A stretch of 64,000 nt of DNA from Comamonas sp. lk (GCF_900564145.1 NZ_UOOB01000001.1:1-64000); one strand, 5' to 3'. Counted from the stretch's first letter, positions 1-10,410 are shown. Notes: generated by a model from the letters alone, not told the origin. Program-made: numbers and translations.

Positions 1-240
1 GGCTGCTTGCCATCAAACGCCCACGCTTATCGGCTGTATCTTGTTAAGGATCCGAGAACAAAAACCAATCTAAACCGGCTTTCATTTTTTTGCTTGCTGC
101 GATCAGCGAAGCCTTTCATTGTAGCACCGTTTTCATCAGCCAGAGGAAGATTTCTCAATCTCTTGATGAGTAGCAAATTTTGTGTTTCGCTCAGTGCAGC
201 CTTGCATTCTACACAGATTTCTCACCACCTGACAACTCGT
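1..240 (-). promoter_or_regulatory. Probable rRNA operon leader (promoter and boxA-like site), rRNA genes off the left edge
   Basis: Read leftward, this stretch is much less GC-rich than its surroundings and has no convincing gene. A promoter-like pair, TTGTCA (230-235) and TAGAAT (206-211) with 18 bases between, starts it, and a second TACAAT box lies at 118-123. Near the edge GATCCTTAACAA (complement of 41-52) resembles the boxA antitermination site, followed by a CAGCCGATAAGCGTGGGCG-type segment (complement of about 18-37) that I associate with betaproteobacterial rRNA leaders. This is recognition from memory; no rRNA sequence itself is visible. The gshB terminator directly precedes it, which fits a new transcription unit starting here. 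Confidence 0.5.
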
Positions 241-264
241 GAATGAACCAGTACGAGAAAGACC

Positions 265-304
265 AAAGCAAGAGAGGGCAGGCAAGCCTGCCCTCTCTTG
301 CTTT
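265..304 (-). terminator. Rho-independent terminator after gshB
   Basis: A perfect 18-bp stem (265-282 with 287-304) closes a 4-base loop CAAG. Read on the minus strand it lies just after the gshB stop at 313 and continues into a T-rich stretch. It isolates gshB from the rRNA-like promoter downstream. Confidence 0.9.
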
Positions 305-312
305 CTATAAGA

Positions 313-1260
313 CTATGCCTTGGCAGCCTGCTCCAGAGCATCCACAAACAGGGCCGCCACATCGCAGCCTGTCTGATCAAAGATCTCCTGGAAGCACGTT
401 GGGCTGGTCACATTGATCTCTGTGACGTTGTGACCAATGATGTCCAGGCCGATAAGCAGCAGTCCTCGCTTGACCAGTCGCTCGCCAATATGTTCGGCAA
501 TCGCCTTGTCCTGCTCGCCAAGTGCTTGAGCCACGCCTTTGCCGCCTGCTGCCAGATTGCCGCGAACCTCATTGCCTTGAGGGATGCGGGCCAGGCAATA
601 GGGAACCGGCTTGCCGCCGATGATGAGCACGCGCTTGTCGCCATGCACGATGTCGGGCAGGAATTTCTGCACCATGACGCTGGTGGCGCCGCCATGGTTC
701 AGGGTTTCGATGATGCTGCCCAGGTTGCGGCCATCTTCGCCCACGCGGAAGATACCCATGCCACCCATGCCATCCAGAGGCTTGAGAATGACATCCTTGT
801 GCTCCGCATGAAAGGCACGGATGTCCTGGGCATTGCGAGTCACCAGAGTCGGCGAGATGAACTGCGCAAACTCCATGATGGCCAGCTTTTCCGGATGCTC
901 ACGCAAGGCGCTGGGCTTGTTGAAAACCTTGGCACCTTCCCGCTCGGCCTGGCCCAGCATATGAGTTGCATAGAAAAATTCCGAATCAAACGGAGGATCC
1001 TTGCGCATGATGACGGCATCCAGATCCGCCAGAGCCTTGATCTCGGTCGCTGTTTCTTCAAACCAATGGTTTTTGTCCCCAGTGAGCGTGATGAAACGCA
1101 TTTTGGCTTGTACCTTGCCGCCGCTTTGCCATGAAATGTCTTCGGGATGGCAGGCCACGATCTGGTGACCGCGTCGCTGCGCTTCGCGCATCATGGCGAA
1201 AGTGGAGTCCTTGTAGATCACAAAGGATTCCAGGGGATCGGCGACAAACAGTATTTGCAT
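313..1260 (-). CDS. gshB: Glutathione synthetase
   Basis: Joins gamma-glutamylcysteine and glycine with ATP to make glutathione, the second step of glutathione synthesis in the cytoplasm. The 315-residue product has the family's usual length. It opens with MQILFVADPL, carries the MRKDPPFD substrate-domain motif (about residues 85-92), the ATP-grasp loop KPLDGMGGMGIFR (160-172) and the C-terminal EINVTSPT metal/ATP-binding segment. It lies on the same strand as gshA, which encodes the first enzyme 3.3 kb upstream, with benE-like and kup genes between. A strong terminator follows. Identification is secure. Confidence 0.97.
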   Translation of the reverse strand: MQILFVADPLESFVIYKDSTFAMMREAQRRGHQIVACHPEDISWQSGGKVQAKMRFITLTGDKNHWFEETATEIKALADLDAVIMRKDPPFDSEFFYATHMLGQAEREGAKVFNKPSALREHPEKLAIMEFAQFISPTLVTRNAQDIRAFHAEHKDVILKPLDGMGGMGIFRVGEDGRNLGSIIETLNHGGATSVMVQKFLPDIVHGDKRVLIIGGKPVPYCLARIPQGNEVRGNLAAGGKGVAQALGEQDKAIAEHIGERLVKRGLLLIGLDIIGHNVTEINVTSPTCFQEIFDQTGCDVAALFVDALEQAAKA

Positions 1261-1336
1261 GGTGATGACTCAATTTGAACAAGAGACTTGCCAAGCATGA
1301 TGCCCGGCTTGGCATAACAGCACAAAGCGACGGAAA

Positions 1337-2518
1337 TCAGCTTGCGGCACGGCGACGCACATGCTGAATGCACAAGGCCACGCTACCCGCGACCACACCC
1401 CAGAAGGCCGAGCCAATGCCCGCAACAACAACACCGCTGAGCGTCACCAAAAAGGTGATGAGAGCCGCCTCGCGGTGTTGCTCTTCCTTGAAAGCCGTGG
1501 CCATCCCACCGCCGATGGAGCCCAGCAGGGCCAGTCCGGCAATACAGGCCACCAACTCCTTAGGGAAAGCCGTCAGTAAGCCCGTCACCACGGCCCCAAA
1601 AATACCCAGCACGATATAGAGCAGACCGCAGACCGCCGCGGCGGTATAGCGCTTGGACTTGTCCTCATGCGCCTCGGGCCCCATGCAGATGGCCGCCGTG
1701 ATGGCACTCAGATTGAGAGCGTAGGCACCAAACGGCGCCAGCAACAGGGTGGCAAAACCCGTCATGCTGATGATGCGCGAGACCGGAATGGGGTAACCCG
1801 TGGTACGGATCACCGCCACACCCGGCAGATTTTGCGAAGCCATGGTGACCACGAACAGCGGCAGAGCCAGACTGACAAAAGCCGCCAGCGAGAAATGCGG
1901 TGCGGTATAGACCGGTACGGCAAAGCCTGCATGCACGGCAGACCATTGCATTTGCCCGCCCACTGCAGCCCACGCCATGCCGGCTGCCAAAGTGATGATG
2001 ACGGCATAGCGAGGCGCCAGCCTGCGCGAGAATAGATAGGACAACAGCATGACCAGCACCAGCGGTAGATTGGTCTCGGCCGCTGAAAAAGCCTGCATGC
2101 CGAATTTGGCGAGCACACCGGCCAACAAGGCGGCCGCGATCTCCATGGGGATACGGTTCATGATGCGCTCAAACCAGCCGGTGAGCCCGGCCAGCATGAT
2201 CAGCACTGCACAGGCGATAAAGGCCCCCACCGCCTCGTGCATGGAAAAACCGCCGGCCAGCCCCGCAGTGGCCAGCACGGCTGCTCCGGGCGTGGACCAC
2301 GCCACCATCACCGGCATGCGCAAAACAAGCGATGGCACGAGCGAGCACAGCCCCATGCCCAGACCCAGAGCCCAGATCCACGAAGTGATTTGCTCGGGCG
2401 TGGCATGGAAAGCCTGAGCCGCCTGAAACACCAGGGCCACCGAGCTGGTAAAGCCCACCAGCACCGCCACAAAGCCCGCAGCCAATGCGGCAGGGCTCAA
2501 GTCTTTGAAAAAGCGCAT
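1337..2518 (-). CDS. BenE-family benzoate/H+ symporter-like transporter
   Basis: Predicted inner-membrane transporter of the BenE family, about 393 residues, almost entirely hydrophobic with roughly 10-12 membrane segments. Family landmarks visible are the N-terminal ALAAGFVAVLVGFTSS, the MVAWSTPGAA segment near residue 70 and TMASQNLPG in the middle, all typical of BenE. I start it at MRFFKDLSP (2518) rather than the in-frame ATG at 2554, because the first hydrophobic segment then sits at the usual distance from the N-terminus. No benzoate-degradation genes are nearby, so the true substrate may be another compound. It lies between gshB and kup. Confidence 0.85.
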   Translation of the reverse strand: MRFFKDLSPAALAAGFVAVLVGFTSSVALVFQAAQAFHATPEQITSWIWALGLGMGLCSLVPSLVLRMPVMVAWSTPGAAVLATAGLAGGFSMHEAVGAFIACAVLIMLAGLTGWFERIMNRIPMEIAAALLAGVLAKFGMQAFSAAETNLPLVLVMLLSYLFSRRLAPRYAVIITLAAGMAWAAVGGQMQWSAVHAGFAVPVYTAPHFSLAAFVSLALPLFVVTMASQNLPGVAVIRTTGYPIPVSRIISMTGFATLLLAPFGAYALNLSAITAAICMGPEAHEDKSKRYTAAAVCGLLYIVLGIFGAVVTGLLTAFPKELVACIAGLALLGSIGGGMATAFKEEQHREAALITFLVTLSGVVVAGIGSAFWGVVAGSVALCIQHVRRRAAS

Positions 2519-2597
2519 CTGCGCATTCTGGCATCTGACTCGCCAGAAACTCAACCGCCTGAACGAGCTGGAATCGCGAAGACCGCCATCACTCCTG

Positions 2598-2639
2598 AAT
2601 CAATAGCATCTTGCGCTTGATTCATAAGCACAAGAGCAT
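2598..2639. repeat. Intergenic AGCGCTT-type repeat, copy 1
   Basis: A degenerate copy (CAATAGCATCTTGCGCTTGA then TTCATAAGCACAAGAGC) of the short imperfect palindrome that recurs between genes in this window. It lies between benE and kup. See the finding on this repeat family. Confidence 0.5.
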
Positions 2640-2655
2640 GATTTAACTTGAAACT

Positions 2656-4524
2656 CTAGAGTTCGATCTTGGAACCCAACTCCACCACGGCATTGCTGGG
2701 CAGGTGCAGAAAATCAGAAACCCGGCTGGCATTCTTGTGCATCTGGGCAAAAAGCTTCTCGCGCCAGTGCGCCATGGAGTTGTTCATGCGCGGAATGATC
2801 AGATCGCGCGAGAGGAAGTAGCTGGTCTCCATGGTCTCGAACTTGCAACCCTGGGTACGCAGCAAGGCCAGGGCCGCCGGCACATCCGGCTCATTCTTGA
2901 AACCGTAGTGAATGATGACCTCCCAGCAATCGCCACCCAACGCCTCGGCCTCTACCCGCTTTTCCAACCCCACCCAGGGCACCTCGTGGTTGCGCACCGT
3001 CACAAAGATGTTTCTCTCATGCAGCACCTTGTTGTGCTTGAGGTTGTGCAGCAAGGCATTGGGCACGGTACCCGGCTCTCCGGACAGAAAGACGGCGGTG
3101 CCCGGCACGCGTGTGGGTGGATGACGCCAGGCAGACTCCAGGAAATCGCGCAGATTCAAGGCGTCAGCTTGCAATTTCTTGTGCAGCGCCTCGCGGCCAC
3201 GGCGCCAGGTCATCATCAGGGTGAAGATGGTGCCGCCTATGAGCAGCGGGAACCAGCCACCCTCGAACAGCTTGAGCAGATTGGAGGCAAAGAAAGCCAG
3301 ATCCACCACAAAGAAGAAGCCCGTGGCCAGCAGACACAGGGCCAGCGGGTATTTCCAGCGATAGCGGATCACGAAGAAGGTCAGCATGGTGGTGATCAAC
3401 ATGTCCAACGTGACCGCGATACCGTAGGCTGCCGCCAGATTGCCGCTGCTGCGAAACAGCACCACAGCCAGCGCGATCGCCACAAACAAGCCCCAGTTGA
3501 CCAAAGGCATATAGATCTGCCCGGTCTCCTTGACGCTGGTGTGCCGCACTTCAAAACGGGGGAAATAGCCCAGTTGAATGACTTGGCGCGTCACGCTGAA
3601 GGCGCCCGTGATCAGCGCCTGCGAAGCGATCACCGTGGCCATGGTGGCCATGATGACCAGCGGCAGCAGCGCCCAGCCTGGAGCCATCATGAAAAACGGG
3701 TTTTTGACCGCATCCGGGTTGGCCAGCAACAGTGCACCCTGGCCAAAGTAGTTCAAGGTCAGCGCCGGCATGGCCACGCTGAACCAGGCCAGACGAATCG
3801 GCTTTTTGCCAAAGTGGCCCAGGTCGGCGTACAGCGCCTCGGCACCTGTCACGCACAACACCACCGAGCCCAGAATGATGAAACTGGTGCCGGGGTTGTT
3901 CCAGATAAAGGCAACTGCGTAATACGGACTAAGTGCAGCCAGAATTTCGGGGTGGCCGACGATCTGATGCACACCTAGCGATGCAATGCAGAAGAACCAG
4001 ATCAATGTAATCGGGCCAAAGAACTTGCCAATACCTGCGGTTCCGCGCTTTTGCACCACAAACAGCAGAAACAGAATCACCAGAGTCAGCGGAATCACAG
4101 CCTTGGTGAAATGCGGAGAGATGACCTCCAAGCCCTCCACGGCCGAGAGCACGGAGATGGCCGGGGTGATGACGCCATCACCATAAAACAGCGAGGTGCC
4201 GAACATGCCCACCAGAAACAAGGCGCTGCTCAGGCGCGGCTTGTCTTTGACGGTTTGCGAGGCCAGGGCCAGCATGGCTACCAGTCCGCCTTCGCCGTTG
4301 TTGTCGGCCCGCAGCACCAGCGTCACATATTTGAGGGAGACGATGACCGTCAGCGTCCAGAACAGCACCGACAGCACGCCATAGACGTTGGCTGGCGTGA
4401 ATGGCACATAGCCCGAGCCGAATACCTCCTTGACCGAGTACAAAACACTGGTGCCTATGTCTCCATAGACAACGCCAATTGCGCCCAGGGTAAGGGCGGG
4501 CAGTGAGGATTTCGAATTTTGCAC
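2656..4524 (-). CDS. kup: Kup-type low-affinity potassium uptake protein
   Basis: K+/H+ symporter of the KUP/HAK/KT family in the inner membrane. The 622-residue length equals that of E. coli Kup. The N-terminus [18 protein letters not shown] is the family hallmark, followed by [11 protein letters not shown] and about 12 hydrophobic segments, then a hydrophilic cytoplasmic C-terminal domain of roughly 160 residues. It lies between the benE-like gene and gshA on the same strand, with trkH and trkA, a second K+ system, further upstream. Confidence 0.96.
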   Translation of the reverse strand: MQNSKSSLPALTLGAIGVVYGDIGTSVLYSVKEVFGSGYVPFTPANVYGVLSVLFWTLTVIVSLKYVTLVLRADNNGEGGLVAMLALASQTVKDKPRLSSALFLVGMFGTSLFYGDGVITPAISVLSAVEGLEVISPHFTKAVIPLTLVILFLLFVVQKRGTAGIGKFFGPITLIWFFCIASLGVHQIVGHPEILAALSPYYAVAFIWNNPGTSFIILGSVVLCVTGAEALYADLGHFGKKPIRLAWFSVAMPALTLNYFGQGALLLANPDAVKNPFFMMAPGWALLPLVIMATMATVIASQALITGAFSVTRQVIQLGYFPRFEVRHTSVKETGQIYMPLVNWGLFVAIALAVVLFRSSGNLAAAYGIAVTLDMLITTMLTFFVIRYRWKYPLALCLLATGFFFVVDLAFFASNLLKLFEGGWFPLLIGGTIFTLMMTWRRGREALHKKLQADALNLRDFLESAWRHPPTRVPGTAVFLSGEPGTVPNALLHNLKHNKVLHERNIFVTVRNHEVPWVGLEKRVEAEALGGDCWEVIIHYGFKNEPDVPAALALLRTQGCKFETMETSYFLSRDLIIPRMNNSMAHWREKLFAQMHKNASRVSDFLHLPSNAVVELGSKIEL

Positions 4525-4600
4525 AGGTCAGGGAGCGACTCGTAAGGCAGTCACCAGTTTCAGCGTTTCAGAATTGTGCGCTTGTGGGCGCAAAGCTTCA

Positions 4601-5896
4601 TCAGTCGTAAATTTCGGCGTCAGGATTGGTCGCTTCCAGCTCATAGCTGGCCGCCAACATGGCCAAACGTGCGATCACGCCATACATATAGAAGCGATTG
4701 GGGGCACTGGCACCCGGGCGCATACCGGCCTGAGGCAGGTGGTTGCTCTGCTGGAAGGCCAGCGGCACATAACCGGCGCCAGGCGCATTGAGGTTCTCAT
4801 CCACATCGCGCTCGGGGTGCATGCGGTAAAAGCCGCCCACCACATAGCGATCCATCATGTAGACCACGGGCTCGGCCACGGCGTTGTGCATGCGCTCCTG
4901 GGTCAGCACACCTTCTTGCACGATGACATCGTGCACGGTCTGGCCGTCCTTGATGAGGCCCATCTTGTTGCGGCTCTTGCGCGGCAAATCCGCCAGCTCC
5001 TTGGCATCGCGCACCGTCATCACGCCCATGCCATAGGTGCCGTTATCGGCTTTGACCACCGCAAACGGCTTTTCCTTGATGCCGTATTCCTTGTACTTGC
5101 GGCGCACCTTGGAAAGAATGACATCCACCTGCTCTGCCAGGGCATCCATGCCCACGCCGTCGGCAAAGTCAATGTTGTTCACATGGCCGAACAAGGGGTT
5201 GATCAGCCAGGGGTCGATGCCCAGCAGCTTGCCAAAGCGCTTACCCACTTCTTCGTAGCTCTGGAAGTGACGGCTCTTGCGGCGCACATTCCAGCCCGCG
5301 TGCAGGGGCGGCAGCAGGTATTGCTCGTACAACTCCTCGATGATGCCGGGCACGCCGGTGGAGAGGTCGTTGTTGAGCAAGATGGTACAGGGGTCGAAAT
5401 CCTTGAGGCCCAGGCGACGCTTGCTGCGGATCACCGGCTCCAGCTTGATCTCATCGCCATGCGGCAGCGTGATGGACAAGGTCTTCTTGATTTCGGGGCT
5501 GATGGAGCCAATCCGAACGTTCAGGCCGGCCATCGAGAAAATGCGCTTGAGCTGCAGCACGCTGGCCAGATAGTGGGTGTTGCGCGTGTGGTTCTCGGGA
5601 ATGATGAGCAGATTGCGCGCTTCGGGGCATATTTTTTCGATAGCAGCCATCGCAGCCTGTACGGCCAGCGGCAGCATTTCATCCGTCAGGTTGTTCCAGC
5701 CTCCGGGAAAGAGGTTGGTGTCTACCGGCGCCAGCTTAAAACCCGCATTGCGAATATCCACCGAGCAATAGAAGGGCGGCGTGTGCTCCATCCACTCCAG
5801 GCGGAACCAGCGCTCAATCGCAGGCATGGAGTCGAGAATGCGCTGCTCAAGCTCGTTAATGGGGCCGGTCAGAGCCGTGACAAGATGTGGAACCAT
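4601..5896 (-). CDS. gshA: Glutamate-cysteine ligase, Thiobacillus/proteobacterial type
   Basis: Catalyses ATP-dependent formation of gamma-glutamylcysteine, the first and usually rate-limiting step of glutathione synthesis. The 431-residue sequence is not the E. coli-type ligase but the separate family first defined from Acidithiobacillus and common in betaproteobacteria; I recognise it by the MVPHLVTALTGPINELE start, the PFAVVKADNGTYGMGVMTV segment (about 285-303) and the C-terminal LAMLAASYELE. The start at 5896 is preceded by AAGGG at a suitable distance. It sits 76 bases from kup and 89 from trkH on the same strand. Confidence 0.92.
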   Translation of the reverse strand: MVPHLVTALTGPINELEQRILDSMPAIERWFRLEWMEHTPPFYCSVDIRNAGFKLAPVDTNLFPGGWNNLTDEMLPLAVQAAMAAIEKICPEARNLLIIPENHTRNTHYLASVLQLKRIFSMAGLNVRIGSISPEIKKTLSITLPHGDEIKLEPVIRSKRRLGLKDFDPCTILLNNDLSTGVPGIIEELYEQYLLPPLHAGWNVRRKSRHFQSYEEVGKRFGKLLGIDPWLINPLFGHVNNIDFADGVGMDALAEQVDVILSKVRRKYKEYGIKEKPFAVVKADNGTYGMGVMTVRDAKELADLPRKSRNKMGLIKDGQTVHDVIVQEGVLTQERMHNAVAEPVVYMMDRYVVGGFYRMHPERDVDENLNAPGAGYVPLAFQQSNHLPQAGMRPGASAPNRFYMYGVIARLAMLAASYELEATNPDAEIYD

Positions 5897-5985
5897 AAAG
5901 ACCCTTAGGAGACGATGGTGGGTGGCTGGTGGGTGGCAATTGTAGGGTTTTGTGCGAGAAGATGGTGTTTACCCTAGGTTTCACA

Positions 5986-7452
5986 CTAACGACGCCAGAA
6001 CGCAGGGGACAGCAAAGCCATGAAACTCAGTATCTCCAGGCGTCCCAACAACATGCCCAGAGTACATACCCACATCTGAAAATCCGTCAACACCGTGTAG
6101 TTGGACACTGGGCCGATCGCACCCAGCCCCGGCCCCAGACAATGCACGCTGGCCAGCGCCGCCGAAAAGGCCGTAACGGGGTCCAGATCGGTCAGCAGCA
6201 AGACCATGCTCAATACGATGACCGTGCCACCGTAGACCAGCATATAGGCCAGCACCGAGAAAATCATGTGGTTGTCGACGACCGCACTGCCCAGGCGCAC
6301 AGGCTGCACCGCGCGCGGATGAACCAGGCGGGTCATCTCGCGTCGGGCCTGTTTGACAAGTATCAGCATGCGGACCATTTTGATACCGCCACCGGTGGAA
6401 CCGGCACTGGTGGCAACCCCCGACAGCAGCAGCAACAGCACCGGCAGAAACACCGGCCATGCCAGATAGTCGGTAGTGGAATAGCCGGTGGTGGACGCCA
6501 CCGACACGGTATGAAACATGCCGTAGCGCAAGGCATCCAGCGGCCCGTAAACGCCTTTGATCCACAACAGAGCGGCGGCGAACAAACCGGCACCCACCAG
6601 CACATAGATGGTGGCCTTGGCTTCGGGGTCGCGCCAGAAGGCATCGAACCGCCCTTTGCGCAAGGCCACAAAGTACAGGGCAAAGTTGCAACTGGCCAGC
6701 AACATGAAGGTGAGAGCAATGAACTCCAGCAGCGGCGAGTCGAAATAGGCAAAGCTCGCATCATGCGAAGACAGCCCGCCCAGACTCACCGTGGAGAACA
6801 TGTGCATCAGCGCATCCAGCGGCGTCATGCCTGCAGCCCAGAACGCCAGGGCACAGGCGATGGAAAAGCTGGCGTACACGCCCCACAGGCCCTTGGCCGT
6901 TTCCGTGATGCGCGGCGTCAACTTCGTGTCTTTGACGGGACCGGCCGCTTCGGCCCTGAACAGCTGCGCGCCCCCTACACCCAACAGCGGCAAAATGGCC
7001 ACGGCCAGAATCAGAATGCCCATGCCGCCCACCCATTGCAAAAAGGTGCGCCAGATATTGATGGACACCGGCAGCTGGTCCAGGCCGGTCAAAATCGTCG
7101 CCCCCGCCGTGGTCAGGCCCGATACTGCTTCGAAATACGCATGGGTAAAGCTGATCTGGATGCCGATATGCATCAGGCCCAGCATCAGCGGCAGCATGGC
7201 GCACAGCGGCAAGACCACCCACACCAGGGTGACCAGGATCACACCATGGCGCGGCTGCAAATCCTGCTTGTGGCGGTGCAGACCGCCCCACAGCAGCAGC
7301 CCCGCCGCCATGGTGATACCCATGGCCCAGGGGTAGATGCGCCAGATGCCGTCCTGGGTGAACCAGGACACGCCAAACGGCAACAGCATGGACAGGGCGA
7401 ACATCACCATCAGCATGCCCAGCACGCGCAGAACGGGAAGCAGATCTCGCAT
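5986..7452 (-). CDS. trkH: Trk potassium uptake channel subunit TrkH
   Basis: Integral-membrane K+-translocating subunit of the Trk system, 488 residues, close to the usual 483. Selectivity-filter-like segments are visible (TTAGATIL after the first pore helix, TTGYSTTDY in the third, LGPGLGAIG in the fourth), and STGGGIKMVRMLILVKQ precedes the positively charged loop typical of the family. It ends in a short cytoplasmic tail. The start lies 8 bases after the trkA stop, so the two are almost certainly one transcript, trkA first. Confidence 0.95.
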   Translation of the reverse strand: MRDLLPVLRVLGMLMVMFALSMLLPFGVSWFTQDGIWRIYPWAMGITMAAGLLLWGGLHRHKQDLQPRHGVILVTLVWVVLPLCAMLPLMLGLMHIGIQISFTHAYFEAVSGLTTAGATILTGLDQLPVSINIWRTFLQWVGGMGILILAVAILPLLGVGGAQLFRAEAAGPVKDTKLTPRITETAKGLWGVYASFSIACALAFWAAGMTPLDALMHMFSTVSLGGLSSHDASFAYFDSPLLEFIALTFMLLASCNFALYFVALRKGRFDAFWRDPEAKATIYVLVGAGLFAAALLWIKGVYGPLDALRYGMFHTVSVASTTGYSTTDYLAWPVFLPVLLLLLSGVATSAGSTGGGIKMVRMLILVKQARREMTRLVHPRAVQPVRLGSAVVDNHMIFSVLAYMLVYGGTVIVLSMVLLLTDLDPVTAFSAALASVHCLGPGLGAIGPVSNYTVLTDFQMWVCTLGMLLGRLEILSFMALLSPAFWRR

Positions 7453-7460
7453 CGGGCAGC

Positions 7461-8918
7461 CTAGAAGAAAGTCGCGCTCACGCGGAACAGATTTTCCACA
7501 TTGCGCACCAGCCGCTTGTTGGGCAGGAAAAACACCACGTGGTCCCCGCTTTCAATCACGGTATGGCTGCGCGGAATGATGACTTCGGTCGTCACTTCAC
7601 TCTGCTTTTCGTCGGAAGACTTGCCTGCAGGAATGCCGCGCACGATGAGGCCTATATGCACATCCTCGGGCAGGCTCAGATCTTCCACCTTGCGACCTAC
7701 GACGCGCGAGCTTTTCCGGTCGCCGCGCGCCACGATCTCCAGCGCCTCGGCCACGCCGCGGCGCAGGCTGTGCACGGCCTGCACATCGCCACGCCGCACA
7801 TAGGCCAGCAGCTCGCCCAGCATGGCCTGTGCGGGCGACAGCGCAATATCGATCTGCGTGCCGTGCATCAGATCGGCATAGGCGCGGCGGTTGATGAGCG
7901 AGAGCACGCGGCGCGCACCCATGCGCTTGGCCAGCAGGCTGGACATGATGTTGTCCTCATCGTCATCGGTGAGCGCCAGAAACAGATCCACCTCCTCGAT
8001 GCCCTCTTGTTCCAGCACATCCTCGTCCGTGGCATCGCCTTCCAGTACCAGCACCTCGGCAGGCAGCACCGAAGCCAGAGACATGCATTGGCGCTCGCTG
8101 TTCTCCACAATTTTGACGTGAAAGCGCCCCGGAATTTGCGACAGCTTCTGGGCCAGCCGCAGGCTGACCTGGCCGCCACCTGCCATCATGATGCGGTACA
8201 CGGGGCGCGCCTCACGGCCTTGCGGGCTGTGAATGGCACGCAGCGCCTGCGGCACATGCTCGGTGGCCGCCAAGATAAAGACCTCGTCGCCAGGCTCGAT
8301 ACGCGTGGAGCCGTCGCAGCGCACAAAACGGTCGGGCTCATCCATGAAGCGCCGGTAAATGGCCACGATGCGCATGGCCAGATCCGGCATGCGCTCGCGC
8401 ACCTGGGCAATCTGCAGGCCTACCGCAGGCGCGCCGGCGCGGGCACGCACGGAAGCCAGGGCCGCGAGACCGCCGGCAAAGGCACGCACCTGCATGGCCT
8501 CGGGATACTCGATGAGCTTGCGTATGTAATTGGTGACCGACTCTTCGGGGCAGATGATGCGATCCACGGCAAAGCCGTCCTTGCCCAGCACCGGATCATG
8601 CGAGACAAAGCCCGAAGAGCGCACGCGCGCAATCCGGGTGGGAATCTCGAACACGGCCTGGGCGATCTTGCAGCAGACCAGATTGGTCTCGTCCATGGAA
8701 GCGCAGGCAATCAGCAGATCGGTGTCCTTGGCCCCGGCCTCGGCCAGCACCCGGGGGTCTATGCCGTTGCCCACCACGCCACGCAAGTCATAACGGGCTT
8801 CCAGCTCGCGCACGGCGCGGGCATCGGTATCGATGACGGTGATGCCGTTTTGCTCGGAAACCAGGCTCTCGGCCACACTCTGGCCCACACGCCCGGCACC
8901 CACAATAATGATTTTCAT
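7461..8918 (-). CDS. trkA: Trk system regulatory subunit TrkA (RCK, two NAD-binding domains)
   Basis: Peripheral cytoplasmic regulator of TrkH that binds nucleotides. The 485-residue protein has two tandem RCK units: the first begins MKIIIVGAGRVGQSVAESL (residues 1-19) and the second YRIMMAGGGQVSLRLAQ (around 233), each followed by a TrkA-C domain. I start at the MKIIIV methionine at 8918, which gives the canonical Rossmann N-terminus; an upstream in-frame start at 8978 would add 20 unlikely residues. It is the first gene of the trkA-trkH pair. Confidence 0.95.
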   Translation of the reverse strand: MKIIIVGAGRVGQSVAESLVSEQNGITVIDTDARAVRELEARYDLRGVVGNGIDPRVLAEAGAKDTDLLIACASMDETNLVCCKIAQAVFEIPTRIARVRSSGFVSHDPVLGKDGFAVDRIICPEESVTNYIRKLIEYPEAMQVRAFAGGLAALASVRARAGAPAVGLQIAQVRERMPDLAMRIVAIYRRFMDEPDRFVRCDGSTRIEPGDEVFILAATEHVPQALRAIHSPQGREARPVYRIMMAGGGQVSLRLAQKLSQIPGRFHVKIVENSERQCMSLASVLPAEVLVLEGDATDEDVLEQEGIEEVDLFLALTDDDEDNIMSSLLAKRMGARRVLSLINRRAYADLMHGTQIDIALSPAQAMLGELLAYVRRGDVQAVHSLRRGVAEALEIVARGDRKSSRVVGRKVEDLSLPEDVHIGLIVRGIPAGKSSDEKQSEVTTEVIIPRSHTVIESGDHVVFFLPNKRLVRNVENLFRVSATFF

Positions 8919-9004
8919 GATGTTGTTTTGTTGGATCCAAGCAGTGGCGATCATGTCTGCGACCTGCCGCACAGCCATCGCCTGGCCTGCGCGGCAGCCC
9001 GAGG

Positions 9005-10285
9005 CTAGTTGCGCACCTCGCCGTCGCCCAGCACCACGTATTTGAGCGAGGTCAGGCCCTCGATGCCCACCGGACCGCGCGCATGGAACTTGTCGGTGCT
9101 GATGCCGATCTCGGCCCCCAGACCGTACTCGAAACCGTCGGCAAAGCGCGTGCTGGCATTGACCATGACGCTGGCCGAATCCACCTCGCGCAGAAATTTC
9201 TGCGCATGCTGGTGGTCAGTGGTCAAAATGGCCTCGGTGTGGTGGCTGGAGTATTTGTTGATGTGGGCAATCGCCTCATCCACGCCATCGACCAGCTTGA
9301 TGCTGATGATGGGTGCCAGATACTCCTCGTACCAGTCCTGCTCTACCGCCTCGGCCAGTTTGGCATCCTGGACGCTTTGGAGAATCGCCAGCGCCTGGGG
9401 ATCGCAGCGCATTTCCACGCCCTTGGCCGCATAGACGGCACCGATCAGGGGCAGGAACTCAGCCGCCACGCCACGCGCTACCAGCAGGCTCTCGCTGGCA
9501 TTGCAGGGGCTGTATTTGTGGGTCTTGGCGTTGTCCGCCACCTTCACGGCCATGGCGATGTCGCAAGGCTGGTCCACATAGGTGTGGCAGTTGCCGTCCA
9601 GATGCTTGATGACGGGCACCTTGGCTTCGCGGCTGATGCGCTCGATCAGGCCTTTGCCGCCACGGGGAATGATCACATCCACATAGTCGGGCATGGCGAT
9701 CAGCTGGCCCACGGCCTCGCGGTCCGTGGTCTCCACCAGTTGCACGCCCAGCTCGGGCAAGCCGGCCTCGGCCATGGCCTGGGCCACCAGCTTGGCCAGC
9801 GCCTTGTTGGAGTCAATGGCTTCGGAGCCGCCGCGCAAGATGCAGGCATTGCCGCTCTTGATGGACAGGCTGGCCGCTTCAATCGTCACGTTGGGGCGGC
9901 TTTCGTAAATCATGCCGAACACGCCCAGAGGCACACGCATCTGGCCCACGCGGATACCGGTGGGCTGCTGCTTGAGGCCGACGATCTCGCCAATCACCTC
10001 GGGCATGGCGGCCAGCTGCTCGCAGCCAAGGGCACAGGTTTCCAACACCTTGGGTGTCAGGCGCAAGCGATCCACCATGGGAGCCGACAGACCGTTGGCC
10101 ACGGCACGCTCCAGATCCTTGGCGTTATCGATCTGCAGCGGCTCCATGTGCTCGCGCAGCAGACGGGCCAGGGCCTTGAGTGCTTTGTTTTTAGTAGCTG
10201 CAGACGCACGAGCCATCAGTGCAGAGGCCTGTTTTGCCTGAGCGCCAAGGTGATGCATGTATTCGACGGTGTTGAGCGCGTTCAT
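9005..10285 (-). CDS. proA: Gamma-glutamyl phosphate reductase
   Basis: NADPH-dependent reductase making glutamate-5-semialdehyde in proline synthesis. The 426-residue protein shows the family's [21 protein letters not shown] segment, [11 protein letters not shown], the PRGGKGLI motif and the catalytic-cysteine region [13 protein letters not shown] (cysteine near 258), and ends in the [17 protein letters not shown] signature. In relatives it follows leuS-lptE-holA; here a small gene on the opposite strand separates it from holA, so it probably has its own promoter in 10286-10410. Confidence 0.97.
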   Translation of the reverse strand: MNALNTVEYMHHLGAQAKQASALMARASAATKNKALKALARLLREHMEPLQIDNAKDLERAVANGLSAPMVDRLRLTPKVLETCALGCEQLAAMPEVIGEIVGLKQQPTGIRVGQMRVPLGVFGMIYESRPNVTIEAASLSIKSGNACILRGGSEAIDSNKALAKLVAQAMAEAGLPELGVQLVETTDREAVGQLIAMPDYVDVIIPRGGKGLIERISREAKVPVIKHLDGNCHTYVDQPCDIAMAVKVADNAKTHKYSPCNASESLLVARGVAAEFLPLIGAVYAAKGVEMRCDPQALAILQSVQDAKLAEAVEQDWYEEYLAPIISIKLVDGVDEAIAHINKYSSHHTEAILTTDHQHAQKFLREVDSASVMVNASTRFADGFEYGLGAEIGISTDKFHARGPVGIEGLTSLKYVVLGDGEVRN

Positions 10286-10410
10286 GGCGCAATTTTCGCC
10301 TAGATGGACGGCTTTGCCCAGATAAACCCTGAACAGCCGCTTTTTGCAGCAGAAATCGGGCTGGCGGCGGCGGCCGGGCTTCTACACTTCAGCCAACTTC
10401 GGAGACCTCC

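Noticed and set aside
7..246. Open frame of 79 residues on the plus strand at the left edge
   Set aside because: No ribosome-binding site or known motif, composition unlike the neighbouring genes, and the region reads better as an rRNA leader on the other strand.
2652..2663. Palindrome AACTCTAGAGTT at the kup stop codon
   Set aside because: Too short for a terminator, no T-run, and it includes the stop codon; likely chance.
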